NCBI GenBank assembly: GCA_963851415.1
Contig: CAWKPF010000002.1
Span: 4,154,001-4,218,000 of the forward strand
Length of the DNA: 64,000 nucleotides
Source of the DNA: CAWKPF01 sp963851415
GTDB taxonomy: Bacteria > Acidobacteriota > Thermoanaerobaculia > Multivoradales > Multivoraceae
Direction: 5' to 3'
Shown in pieces: positions 1-8,817 of this stretch; the first letter of the stretch is position 1, and each line of letters opens with the position of its first letter. The notes beneath the pieces are model-generated. The model was not told the DNA's origin and made no database searches. It was given only the letters and a program-made list of their open reading frames with translations. The translations under genes and the position numbers were made by a program.

Positions 1-1
1 C

Positions 2-724
2 CAGACCGGGCGCTACGCAGTCGCCTTCGGCACCGGGGAACGAGACAAGCTCACGGTCAGTAACGGTGAAGAAGGTCGTTTCTACGTCTTCATCGACGAC
101 GACTTCGTACCGGAAGTCCCGCCGACGATTCCCGTGGGCGGCTTCACGGAGGCCAACCTGATGGCGATCTTCAACGCCGACGACGATCCGACGAGTATCG
201 CGCCGCCGCTGCTCGACACGCCGTCGGCCGGAGAGTTGGCGGGCTACGGCATGAGATTGACGGTCAACGAGCGCCTCCTGGCTCGCCCCGTCACACTTTC
301 CGGGCTCACCTTCTTCAATACGTACACATCGGGTGTGGTCGCTGCCGGAGACGGTTGTGGCACCACCGGCTTGTCGAAGAGTTACGCCATGTTCATCAAG
401 AACGGAGATGGTGTGACTCCGGATCCGAACAGCAGCGATCCGACGGCCACGACGCGCTATCGTGAGATCGAAGGGCTCGCGACGCAGGCCTTCGTCGAGT
501 CGAGCTCGACCTACGACGACCCCGGCACCAACGAGGACGGGCCTTCGGACGCGCTCAACGATCGTCTGATCGCGATCCGAGACGCCATGCGTGAGCAGAT
601 GCCGTCGAACTGTCGCTTCACGAACTTCACCGCCAACGTCCGAGCGGTGCGCTCGGATACGGGCCTCGAGTTCATGGCGGCGATTCCGGTGTGCTTCGCG
701 GAGGGCGGCTGGATGGAGCGGTAG
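2..724 (+). CDS. PilY1/PilC-like type IV pilus protein, C-terminal fragment
   Basis: The reading frame is open from the left edge of the window, so only the last 240 residues are present and the start lies outside. The visible part resembles the end of the PilY1/PilC beta-propeller domain. A 'FGTGERDKL' strand is followed by 'RFYVFIDDD', and later comes 'ERLLARPVTLSGLTFFNTYT' with a nearby Cys-Gly pair, which matches the last propeller blade of that family. PilY1 proteins sit at the tip of type IV pili and act in adhesion and pilus extension. Three cysteines remain in the fragment. The family assignment rests on remembered motif similarity. The next gene lies on the other strand, so no operon partner is visible. 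Confidence 0.6.
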   Translation, partial: QTGRYAVAFGTGERDKLTVSNGEEGRFYVFIDDDFVPEVPPTIPVGGFTEANLMAIFNADDDPTSIAPPLLDTPSAGELAGYGMRLTVNERLLARPVTLSGLTFFNTYTSGVVAAGDGCGTTGLSKSYAMFIKNGDGVTPDPNSSDPTATTRYREIEGLATQAFVESSSTYDDPGTNEDGPSDALNDRLIAIRDAMREQMPSNCRFTNFTANVRAVRSDTGLEFMAAIPVCFAEGGWMER

Positions 725-865
725 CCGGCACTCGGTCGGCTCCAGGAACCGAGATCGGCGGCGCGCCTCGAGCGCGTCGCCGTTCTTCGCGTCAGGCCTC
801 GGGCCGGCGTCCCGAGCGCTCCTTGCGCGGTGGCTCTGTATCGGTCGAGGGTCGCGACCCGACGA

Positions 866-2428
866 TCAGTCATAGACCCCGTCGATGAACCAACGATCGG
901 CCCGTCGATCCTGGTACAGGCGGTAGAGATCGCCTCTCTCGAGCTCGATGTCCCAGTATTCGCGCTCGACGGGGGTGTCCGACCACCACTTCTCTTCCAT
1001 CTGCCAGGGGCCAGAGGCGACACGGATCGGCCCTTCGATGCGCAGTTGCTTCGCGTTGGCTTCATTCACCTGGGCTTCGATCGTCCGCGGGCGTCCGTCG
1101 TTGCTCGGGTCCGTGAGTACTTCCACGGCAATCGCGGGACGCAAGACCCGGATGGCCAACAGTCCGCGCCCCGTCTGGCACTCGGGGCGAACCTTGGGCG
1201 GAGGCGGGGGGGTGTATTCCACCAGGTGGAAGCGCTCGGGGCGGTGCCCATCGACCGGCTGTGGCGAGCCCGAGCGTCCGGGGCCGAGCAGGGCGAAGAG
1301 CCGGGCCAGGGTGGTGGCGAGCTTGTCGGGGGAGAGCACGGCAGGGCCGAGCAGCGAGAGCTGGGCCAGCCGGGGAGCGTCGGGATGCGCGAGCAGGGTG
1401 AAGCCGATCACGGGCGCCTCCGGCGGGTGAGCTTCGAGATCGAGCCGGATCAGGGTGAGCAGTGTTTTCACCTCGCGCGTCGGAGAGGGTAGGGCGATCG
1501 AGCGATCGTGATAGCCGTCCGGCTCGAGTCGTAGCGCCAACTCCAGACGAAGACATCCCAGACCGCGCGTCTCCAGTCGCCGGCAGAGCCGCTCCAGAGC
1601 GGTGCGGGCGATGAAGAGAAAGGGCTCCAGGGTGCCGAGGGGCCACTCCAGGGTCATCCCCTCGCGAAACACCGGTGAAGGAGGGCGGGCGATCAACGGA
1701 TGAGGGTCGATCCCCCTGGCCGCCTGATGGAGTGCCCGTCCCGGTTCGCCGAGTCGACTCGCGATCTCCGCGCGGGGCAGCTCGGCGAACTGCCCGACCG
1801 TCTCGATTCCCCACTGCTCCAGAGTGGCCGCGATCTCGGCCTCGGGAGTGAGCCGGTGGAGCGGGAGGGGAGCCAGGAAGGTCGCCTCCTCCCCCGGCGC
1901 CACCACCCAGGGCGAGCGCGGCAAGCCCGATGCGACCCGGGCGGCGAGCTTGCTCGTGGCGATACCGACCCGGGCGGGTAGCCCGGTTTCCTCCAGGAAG
2001 CGGATCAGCTCTCGTCCGAGCTCGCTCTCGGGACACTCGACCCGATAGTGACGCTCGAGACCGGTGATGTCGAGAAAAGCGAAGCCGTCGCCGTAGTCCT
2101 CGACCCGGGGAGAGACGCGATCCGCCACGTCGAGCAGGGCATCCTGGGCACTGCGCTCGCACTCGGGATCGCGTGGCCGCGCGACCAGCTTGGGCAGCAG
2201 AGCGCGTGCCTGGGTGAGGGTCATGCCTGGGCGAATGCCGGCGGTGCGGGCACGACGGGTCGCCGCCACGACCCGTGCCGCCTGTCCGTTGCCTTCGGTG
2301 ACGGCAACTCCGTCTTCGAGCAGCTCGGGCTCGGCGCGCAGGCGGGCGGCCAGGGGAAAGAGCGGCACGCAGATGCAGGCCAGTCGGGCCCGCTGGGCGA
2401 CTTCGACCTCTACCCCGCGTCGGCCCAT
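866..2428 (-). CDS. imuB: ImuB, non-catalytic Y-family polymerase-like mutagenesis protein
   Basis: 520 residues. ImuB bridges ImuA and the error-prone polymerase DnaE2 (ImuC) in the SOS-type mutasome. The fold is Y-family, but the acidic residues that bind catalytic metal in active members are missing: the first motif reads 'CICVPLF' (about residues 18-24), and where active enzymes have a Ser-x-Asp-Glu segment this one has 'YGDGFAFLD' (112-120). That is the normal ImuB state. The C-terminus ends 'YRLYQDRRADRWFIDGVYD', typical of ImuB. The start at 2428 is chosen because a perfect AGGAGG lies 5 bases upstream; a longer reading frame upstream has no support. The gene overlaps the end of imuA by 19 bases, indicating translational coupling. 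No dnaE2 is visible in this window. Confidence 0.9.
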   Translation of the reverse strand: MGRRGVEVEVAQRARLACICVPLFPLAARLRAEPELLEDGVAVTEGNGQAARVVAATRRARTAGIRPGMTLTQARALLPKLVARPRDPECERSAQDALLDVADRVSPRVEDYGDGFAFLDITGLERHYRVECPESELGRELIRFLEETGLPARVGIATSKLAARVASGLPRSPWVVAPGEEATFLAPLPLHRLTPEAEIAATLEQWGIETVGQFAELPRAEIASRLGEPGRALHQAARGIDPHPLIARPPSPVFREGMTLEWPLGTLEPFLFIARTALERLCRRLETRGLGCLRLELALRLEPDGYHDRSIALPSPTREVKTLLTLIRLDLEAHPPEAPVIGFTLLAHPDAPRLAQLSLLGPAVLSPDKLATTLARLFALLGPGRSGSPQPVDGHRPERFHLVEYTPPPPPKVRPECQTGRGLLAIRVLRPAIAVEVLTDPSNDGRPRTIEAQVNEANAKQLRIEGPIRVASGPWQMEEKWWSDTPVEREYWDIELERGDLYRLYQDRRADRWFIDGVYD

Positions 2429-3303
2429 TGGATCCTCCTTTCTTCCTTGCGGATCGAATCGTTCTCTGCCGACCCTGCGGCCCATGGCTCGGCCAGACTT
2501 TCGCTGTACAGATGCAGCTCCACATCGACCTTCGAGTCCCTGCATCCCCGGGCGGCCAGTGAGAGCTCGCCTCGAGCTCGGGTCACTCTCACCTGTGTGC
2601 GTAGTCCATGGAGAAGCAGGGGAGTGTCCTGCAAGGGGGAGCGCTCGAGGGGCTGCTCACCTTGCCAACGCGCTCGCCTCTCTCCCGGGCGTCGCTCGAG
2701 TTGCATCACGGCTCGGGCAGCCGTGCCGCTCGCCCGATAGGGACTGGAGATCAAGAGCGCACTGTCGTGGGCCTGGGCTGCCCGGGCGAGACGGAGCCAG
2801 GAGGCTTCCCCGCCGCGCCCTCCCGGCACGGGAGGCATTCCGAGGTCGAAGACCACCAGCGGGAAACCTCCGTCGAGCAGGATCTCGACGCATGCCAGTG
2901 CTGCCTTGACGCGTTCGGGACGCAGCCACAGGAGGCGTTCCAGCTCGACTCCGCCGTCGACCGCGCTCTGCGGGTCGAAGTGATCTCCGAGATCGACCAG
3001 TGCCGTCGCCTCACCGAGCCGAGTCGCACAGGCCAGGATCGAGAGCACCAGGGAGAACCGTCCGCTGGTACGGTGTCCGATCGCTTCCACCATCGAGCCG
3101 CGGGCTACACCGCCTCCGAGCAGATGATCCAGCGTGGGCAGAGCAGTCGGGAAATACCGGCATCTCGGATCGGTCTGGGCGTCGCGGCTTCTTGCTTTGC
3201 GGTCGTCGACCAGCTCTCGGCCTCGGCGCAGTTGGTGACGCAGCTCGGGGGAGAGCTCGAGAATCTCGTCGAAGAGGGCGGTGGAGGATGAGAGAGTGGA
3301 CAA
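2410..3303 (-). CDS. imuA: ImuA, RecA/SulA-like mutagenesis protein
   Basis: 297 residues, RecA-like fold. ImuA works with ImuB and DnaE2 in damage-induced mutagenesis. The region around residues 62-90 ('LLGGGVARGSMVEAIG', then 'GHRTSGRF') corresponds to the RecA-type P-loop, degenerate as in other ImuA proteins. A conserved 'VVFDLG' strand lies in the middle, and a basic, variable tail follows. The start is a TTG at 3303; the first internal Met is at residue 71, inside the fold, so a TTG start is preferred although the ribosome site is weak. It is the first gene of a two-gene operon with imuB. A tandem 11-bp repeat about 80 bases upstream is a candidate operator. Confidence 0.85.
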   Translation of the reverse strand: MSTLSSSTALFDEILELSPELRHQLRRGRELVDDRKARSRDAQTDPRCRYFPTALPTLDHLLGGGVARGSMVEAIGHRTSGRFSLVLSILACATRLGEATALVDLGDHFDPQSAVDGGVELERLLWLRPERVKAALACVEILLDGGFPLVVFDLGMPPVPGGRGGEASWLRLARAAQAHDSALLISSPYRASGTAARAVMQLERRPGERRARWQGEQPLERSPLQDTPLLLHGLRTQVRVTRARGELSLAARGCRDSKVDVELHLYSESLAEPWAAGSAENDSIRKEERRIQWADAG

Positions 3304-3381
3304 TCGCTTCAGAATCCCGTTTCACGGTCCCTTTCCGGGGGCCGAGAAGCCCTCGGCGGAAGCGCCGGGGGAGAGAGCAGC

Positions 3382-3405
3382 ATAGGCGTAATATAGGCGT
3401 AATAT
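3382..3405. promoter_or_regulatory. Tandem 11-bp direct repeat between imuA and nrdJ
   Basis: The 11-base unit ATAGGCGTAAT occurs twice head to tail, followed by a third partial AT. The period is one helical turn, so a protein binding both copies would contact the same DNA face. It sits about 80 bp upstream of imuA and about 170 bp upstream of nrdJ, in the only AT-richer part of the divergent intergenic region. A damage-responsive operator for imuAB is plausible but unproven; it does not match the E. coli or Bacillus LexA box. Confidence 0.35.
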
Positions 3406-3471
3406 CAAGCCCTCCAGATCCTCGATCGTGCCTCCCGGACCCGCCTCGCGAGGCCTCCGAGAGGTCGATGG

Positions 3472-3518
3472 CCCCATATCTGGGGGTTGCTCTCACGCCT
3501 GGTACCACATATAGTGTT
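3472..3518 (+). promoter_or_regulatory. Possible paired NrdR boxes upstream of nrdJ
   Basis: Two ATAT-centred imperfect palindromes lie 57-103 bases before nrdJ: CCCCATATCTGGGGG (3472-3486) and ACCACATATAGTGTT (3504-3518). Their ATAT cores are 33 bp apart, about three helical turns. NrdR, the repressor of ribonucleotide reductase genes, typically binds two 16-bp boxes with ATAT-rich cores spaced about three turns apart. The second copy matches the known box better than the first. Gene context supports the call, sequence match is moderate. Confidence 0.4.
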
Positions 3519-3574
3519 CGGTCTCTCTTCATTCATGAAAACGCATTTCTTGCCACCGCTGGAGCCCCTGTCAG

Positions 3575-6500
3575 ATGAAATTCGAACGACGTTTCACCCG
3601 TGAGCACAACGATCCCTACGGCCCGCTGCACTTCGTCGAGCGCAACAGCGAGATTCGCGATCCCGACGGCAGCGTGGTCTTCCGCATGGATGCCGTGCGC
3701 GTTCCGGAGAGCTGGTCGCAGGTGGCCGTCGACGTGCTGGTACAGAAGTATTTCCGCAAGAAGGGAGTGCCCCAGCGTGACGAAGAGGGCAACCTGCTCG
3801 AGGACTCCGGGGGCAAGCCTGTGCTCGGTCCAGAGCGCGATGCTCGGCAGGTCTTCGAGCGCATGGCGGGCTGCTGGACCGAGTGGGGCGATCGCTATGG
3901 CTACTTCGATAGCGAGCAGGATCGTGCCGCGTTTCACGATGAGCTCTGCTTCATGCTCGCGCACCAATATGCGGCTCCAAATTCACCGCAGTGGTTCAAC
4001 ACGGGGCTGCATCGTAGCTACGGCATCGGGGGGACGACTCGAGGTCACTGGCATCCGGATCCAGCCACCGGGGAAGCTCGGGAGGTGGACTCCTATGCCT
4101 ATCCTCAGCCGCATGCCTGCTTCATCCAGTCGATCGCCGATGATCTGATCAACGATGGCGGCATCATGGATCTGTGGCTGCGTGAGGCGCGCCTGTTCAA
4201 GTACGGTTCGGGCACCGGCTCGAACTTCTCGGCGTTGCGCGCAGCCGACGAGCCGCTGTCGGGCGGCGGCCAATCCTCGGGTTTGATGTCGTTTCTGCGC
4301 ATCGGCAACCGGGCCGCCGGTGCCATCAAGTCGGGCGGCACCACTCGCCGCGCTGCCAAGATGGTCTGCCTCGATCTCGATCATCCCGACGTCGAGACGT
4401 TCATCGACTGGAAGGCGGTGGAGGAGCGCAAGGTGGCGGCGTTGGTCACTGGAGCACGGGTGATGCGACGGCGGGTCCGCGCGATCATGGACGCCTGCTT
4501 CGGAGAGGGCGAAGGTTCCGAGCCGAATGTCGACCCGACCGAGAATCCGAAGCTGCGTCGCGCGCTGGTCGAAGCCCGGGGTGCAGGGGTGCCCGATGGA
4601 GTTCTCCAGCGGGCCTTACAGCTCGCCGGCCAGGGCGTGCGCGAGTACGAAGTCGAGCAGTACAGCACCGACTGGGACGACGAGGCCTACTTCACCGTCT
4701 CCGGACAGAACTCGAACAACAGCATTCGAGTGCCCAACGCGTTCTTCGCGGCTCTGGACGCCGATGCCGAGTGGGAGCTGCACAATCGGACCGACGGCTC
4801 GGTGGCACGCCGCGTGCGGGCACGGGAGCTGTGGGACCGCGTGGCGCGGGCTGCGTGGGAGTGCGCCGATCCCGGTCTGCAGTTCGACGACACGATCAAC
4901 GAATGGCATACCTGCCCGGCAGGGGGGCGGATCCGGGCATCGAACCCCTGCTCGGAGTACATGTTCCTCGACGATACGGCCTGTAACCTGGCCTCGCTCA
5001 ACCTCGTGCGTTTCCTCGGCGAAGACGGCGAGTTCGAGGTCGACAGCTTCCGTCATGCAGTGCGGCTGTGGACCACGGTGCTCGAGATCTCGGTCTTGAT
5101 GGCCTCCTATCCGGGGCGTCGTATTGCCGAGCTGAGTTGGCGCTATCGCACACTGGGGCTCGGCTATGCCAACCTCGGCTCGCTGTTGATGCGTCTCGGT
5201 CTGGCCTATGATTCGACCCAGGGGCGGTCGGTCGCGGGCGCGATCACTGCGCTGCTCACCGGCGAGTCCTACGCCACCTCTGCCGAGCTCGCGGAGCAGC
5301 TGGGGCCCTTCCCGGGCTTTGCCGAGAACCGCGAGGCGATGCTCAGGGTGGTGCGCAATCACCGGCGCGCAGCGTGGAGCGCCGGCGCCGACGAGTTCGA
5401 AGGACTGAGTGTGGTCCCGACGGTGTTGGCGGAGGAGAGCACTCCGGCGGTCCTGTTGCGGGCGGCACGTCAGGCCTGGGACCGCGCCCTGGCGCTGGGC
5501 GAGCGTCACGGCTATCGCAACGCGCAGGTCAGCGTACTCGCGCCCACCGGCACCATCGGCCTGGTGATGGACTGCGACACGACCGGGATCGAGCCGGATT
5601 TCTCGTTGGTCAAGTTCAAGAAGCTGGCCGGCGGCGGCTACTTCAAGATCATCAACCAGGGCATCCCCGCGGCGCTACGGAGACTGGGCTATGAGGAGGA
5701 GGCCATCGAGAGAATCGTCGCCTACGCGGTCGGCCACGGTACCCTCGAAGGATCCCCTGCGCTCGGTCACGAAGCGCTCCGTGAGCGAGGCCTCGACGAG
5801 GCGGCGATCGCGCGGATCGAGGCGGCGCTTCCGAGTGCCTTCGATCTGCGCCAGGCGTTCTCACCGGCGGTCATCGGCGAAGACACGCTGCTTTCACTGG
5901 GGCTCGATGCCTCCGAGCTGGCAGACTGGAGGCTCGACGTGCTCGCTCGGCTGGGCTTCAGCGCGCGGGAGCGCGAGGCTGCTCAGGAGTGGGCGTGCGG
6001 CACGATGACGGTCGAAGGCGCTCCCGGGCTCGCCGCCGGTCACCTCCCGGTGTTCGACTGCGCCAATCGCTGTGGCAGCCGCGGCACACGCTTCATCGCC
6101 TATCCCGCGCACATCGAGATGATGGCGGCGGCACAGCCGTTCCTCTCTGGCGCGATCTCGAAGACGATCAACATGCCGCCTGACATCTCACTCGCCGAAG
6201 TCGAGAAGGCCTACCGCATGTCGTGGCAGAGCATGGTGAAGGCTGTGGCGATCTACCGCGACGGCTCCAAGCTCAGTCAGCCGCTCTCGATGGCACTCGA
6301 TCTCGAAGACAGTGATCTGCACGGGAGCGCCGGATCCCCCGAGGCGCTCGAGGAGCTTCCCGCCGCCGTGGCGACGGGCGATCCGATCAAGGTCGCCGAG
6401 GCGGTGACCGAGCGGATGGTGGTGCGCTATCTGGCCCGCCGCCGGAGGCTGCCGCAGCGACGAGGCGGCTACACGCAGAAGGCCGTGGTCGGCGGCCACA

Positions 6501-7156
6501 AGATCTACCTGCGTACCGGCGAGTACGAGGACGGCTCGATCGGCGAGATCTTCCTCGACATGCATCGCGAGGGCGCGGCCTTCCGCTCGCTGATGAACTG
6601 CTTCGCGATCTCGGTGTCGCTGGGCTTGCAGTACGGCGTGCCACTCGAGGAGTTCGTCGAAGCCTTTCTCTTTACGCGCTTCGATCCCAGCGGCATGGTG
6701 AGTGGCCACGATCGGGTCCGCATGTCGACCTCGGTGATCGACTACATCTTCCGCGATCTGGCGATTCACTATCTGGGCAGGGACGAGCTGGCACACGTCT
6801 CCCGCGACGAGTTGATTCCAGACGTGCTGGACGATTCGGAAACGGTGGAAGAGGTCTCGGCCGAGGAAATGGCCGAGGTGCGGCACATCGAGTCTCGTCA
6901 GGCAGAGGCCCAGCAGGGCCGCTCCGGCGCAGTCAGGAGTGGAGTCGCGACGAGCAGTGTCGACAGTGGCTCGGCGATGGCGTCGCGCGGCCACGCGACC
7001 TCGAGCTCGGCGATGAAAGCGCAGAATCGCTCTCAGCAGGCGCGCCGGATGGGCTATGAAGGCGATGCGTGCCCGGAGTGCGGAAATTTCACCCTGGTGC
7101 GCAACGGCACCTGCCTCAAGTGCATGAGTTGCGGATCGACGACCGGCTGCTCGTGA
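3575..7156 (+). CDS. nrdJ: Adenosylcobalamin-dependent (class II) ribonucleotide reductase
   Basis: 1193 residues, normal for the long NrdJ subtype. It reduces ribonucleotides to deoxyribonucleotides in the cytoplasm using adenosylcobalamin, with or without oxygen. Visible motifs are 'NPCSEYMFLDDTACNLASLN' around Cys459 (active-site loop), 'LAPTGTIGLVMDCDTTGIEP' (substrate phosphate loop), and a C-terminal tail with CPEC at 1166-1169 followed by more Cys pairs, the zinc-ribbon and redox shuttle of this subtype. The start 'MKFERRFT' matches the family and has GGAG about ten bases upstream. It diverges from imuA and ends 3 bases before the convergent polyphosphate kinase gene. NrdR-like boxes lie upstream. 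I see no cobalamin riboswitch in the leader. Confidence 0.95.
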   Translation: MKFERRFTREHNDPYGPLHFVERNSEIRDPDGSVVFRMDAVRVPESWSQVAVDVLVQKYFRKKGVPQRDEEGNLLEDSGGKPVLGPERDARQVFERMAGCWTEWGDRYGYFDSEQDRAAFHDELCFMLAHQYAAPNSPQWFNTGLHRSYGIGGTTRGHWHPDPATGEAREVDSYAYPQPHACFIQSIADDLINDGGIMDLWLREARLFKYGSGTGSNFSALRAADEPLSGGGQSSGLMSFLRIGNRAAGAIKSGGTTRRAAKMVCLDLDHPDVETFIDWKAVEERKVAALVTGARVMRRRVRAIMDACFGEGEGSEPNVDPTENPKLRRALVEARGAGVPDGVLQRALQLAGQGVREYEVEQYSTDWDDEAYFTVSGQNSNNSIRVPNAFFAALDADAEWELHNRTDGSVARRVRARELWDRVARAAWECADPGLQFDDTINEWHTCPAGGRIRASNPCSEYMFLDDTACNLASLNLVRFLGEDGEFEVDSFRHAVRLWTTVLEISVLMASYPGRRIAELSWRYRTLGLGYANLGSLLMRLGLAYDSTQGRSVAGAITALLTGESYATSAELAEQLGPFPGFAENREAMLRVVRNHRRAAWSAGADEFEGLSVVPTVLAEESTPAVLLRAARQAWDRALALGERHGYRNAQVSVLAPTGTIGLVMDCDTTGIEPDFSLVKFKKLAGGGYFKIINQGIPAALRRLGYEEEAIERIVAYAVGHGTLEGSPALGHEALRERGLDEAAIARIEAALPSAFDLRQAFSPAVIGEDTLLSLGLDASELADWRLDVLARLGFSAREREAAQEWACGTMTVEGAPGLAAGHLPVFDCANRCGSRGTRFIAYPAHIEMMAAAQPFLSGAISKTINMPPDISLAEVEKAYRMSWQSMVKAVAIYRDGSKLSQPLSMALDLEDSDLHGSAGSPEALEELPAAVATGDPIKVAEAVTERMVVRYLARRRRLPQRRGGYTQKAVVGGHKIYLRTGEYEDGSIGEIFLDMHREGAAFRSLMNCFAISVSLGLQYGVPLEEFVEAFLFTRFDPSGMVSGHDRVRMSTSVIDYIFRDLAIHYLGRDELAHVSRDELIPDVLDDSETVEEVSAEEMAEVRHIESRQAEAQQGRSGAVRSGVATSSVDSGSAMASRGHATSSSAMKAQNRSQQARRMGYEGDACPECGNFTLVRNGTCLKCMSCGSTTGCS

Positions 7157-7159
7157 CGG

Positions 7160-8716
7160 CTATTTCTTCCGGCGCTTCGCGGGTTGCCGCGCCGCCCTGG
7201 CTTTGTGCGCCTCGAGCTCGGCCTCGATCTCCCGATTGAGCGTCTCGATGACCTTCACCCGCCCCCAGCGCTTGTGCTCATTCTCGACGATCGTCCAGGG
7301 GGCGTAGGTCGTGGAGGTGCGCTCGAGCATCTCGCGTACCGCGTCCAGGTAGTGGTGCCATTTCTCGCGGTTTCGGTAGTCCTCGTCGGTGAGCTTGTAG
7401 TTCTTGAAGGGACTCTCCTTGCGGGCCTCGAAACGGCGTAGCTGCTCTTCGTTGCTGATCTGGAGCCAGAACTTGGCGACCACCATTCCGTAGTCGGTCA
7501 GGTGCCGCTCGAATTCGTTGATCTCCCGATAGGCGCCCTTCCACTGCTGCTCAGTGGCGAAGCCCTCGACGCGCTCGACCAGCACCCGGCCGTACCAGCT
7601 GCGGTCGTAGATCTGGAGATGACCGGCCTTCGGCAGGTCGCGCCAGAAGCGCCACAGATAGTGGTGGCGTAGCTCGTCCTGGGTGGGTGCCTGAACCGCC
7701 TTGACGTGATACGAGCGCGGGTCCAGTCGAGCCACCAACCGCTTGATGCAACCGCCCTTGCCTGCGGCGTCCCAGCCCTCGAAGGCGACGCTGACCGGGA
7801 TGCGGTGGTCGTAGCAGCTGAAGAGCAGTTCGCGTAGACGAACCTGCGCGGTCTTCAAGCGCTCCTTGTACTCTGCGTCCTCGAGATCCAACGAGAGATC
7901 GACGCGATCGAGCACGGTCGGTACCCTGGAGAGGATCGCGTGCTGCTCCGGGGACAGGGGATGCTCTCTGGTCGCGGGTTCCTTCCGGCGTGCCTTGCGC
8001 TCCTCATGTCGCTCGATGCCCTCTTCGAGACGTTCGATGACGTGCTGGAAGATCTTGACCCTCCGATAGTGTCGGTGGTCGGCGGCGATGACGTCCCACG
8101 GCGCCTCCGCAGTCGAGGTGTTCTCCAACATGTGGGTGAAGGCTTCGAGCAGCTGCGGGTACTTCTTCAACGCCGCCCAGCGCTCCCGGGTCACCCTCCA
8201 GTGGTCGTAGGGATCGTCGCGGAACTTGCGGAAGCGTTTTCTCTGCTCCTTCTGCGAGATGTGCAGGAAGATCTTGATGATCAGCGTGCCGCCGTCGACC
8301 AGCTTGCGCTCGAACTCGACGATGTCTCGGTAGAGCCGCCGGGTCTCCACCACCGACACCTGCTCCGAGACCCGGCCGCGGACGGGTGTCTGGTTCCATG
8401 ATCGATCGAACATCGCCATCTCGCCTTCGGCGGGGGTCTTCTTCCAGAAGCGCCAGAGGAAGGGGTAGTAGAGCTCTTCCTGGGTCGGGTCGAAGATGGC
8501 GTGGGTTTCCAGGTGCCTGGGATCGAGTGCTTCCCCGAGCTTGTTGAACGCGTCTCCGATGCCGGCTCCGTCCCAGCCCTCGAACACCAGCATGACCGGA
8601 AGCCCGGACTTGCGGGCCTTCCACTGCAGCTCGCGCAATGCGAGCGCCAGCTCGGGCATGAGCTGGCTGTACTCGTCCTTCTTCAGTGCGACATCGAGGT
8701 CGACATGGTGCAGCAT
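7160..8716 (-). CDS. pap: Two-domain PPK2-family polyphosphate:AMP phosphotransferase
   Basis: 518 residues made of two tandem PPK2 domains. This architecture is known for class II PPK2 (PAP), which phosphorylates AMP to ADP using polyphosphate. The C-terminal domain has an intact Walker A, 'FEGWDAAGKGG' from residue 312 with Lys320, and a Walker-B/lid region 'YDRSWYGRVLVERV'. The N-terminal copy reads 'FEGWDGAGIGD' (45-55), lacking the P-loop lysine, so it is probably structural, as in other two-domain members. The basic tail is lysine/arginine rich. It converges on nrdJ with a 3-base gap; the link to nucleotide metabolism may be coincidental. Confidence 0.9.
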   Translation of the reverse strand: MLHHVDLDVALKKDEYSQLMPELALALRELQWKARKSGLPVMLVFEGWDGAGIGDAFNKLGEALDPRHLETHAIFDPTQEELYYPFLWRFWKKTPAEGEMAMFDRSWNQTPVRGRVSEQVSVVETRRLYRDIVEFERKLVDGGTLIIKIFLHISQKEQRKRFRKFRDDPYDHWRVTRERWAALKKYPQLLEAFTHMLENTSTAEAPWDVIAADHRHYRRVKIFQHVIERLEEGIERHEERKARRKEPATREHPLSPEQHAILSRVPTVLDRVDLSLDLEDAEYKERLKTAQVRLRELLFSCYDHRIPVSVAFEGWDAAGKGGCIKRLVARLDPRSYHVKAVQAPTQDELRHHYLWRFWRDLPKAGHLQIYDRSWYGRVLVERVEGFATEQQWKGAYREINEFERHLTDYGMVVAKFWLQISNEEQLRRFEARKESPFKNYKLTDEDYRNREKWHHYLDAVREMLERTSTTYAPWTIVENEHKRWGRVKVIETLNREIEAELEAHKARAARQPAKRRKK

Positions 8717-8817
8717 GGCGGGGTTCCGTCAGGGATCGCGATCAGGCAACTCACGGACGATGCAGGAGCACCGTTCCGATCGGAGTCTAGCGCCTCGGCG
8801 GTCGGGCGGTCGTCCTC

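Noticed and set aside
3304..3574. Possible cobalamin riboswitch before the B12-dependent nrdJ
   Set aside because: The conserved B12-box was not found, and the available 270 bases contain the divergent promoter instead. 'TTGCCACCGCTGG' near the start codon is only a weak echo.
3535..3603. 22-codon leader reading frame overlapping the start of nrdJ
   Set aside because: It has no good ribosome site, no recognisable sequence and no sign of attenuation structures; most likely chance.
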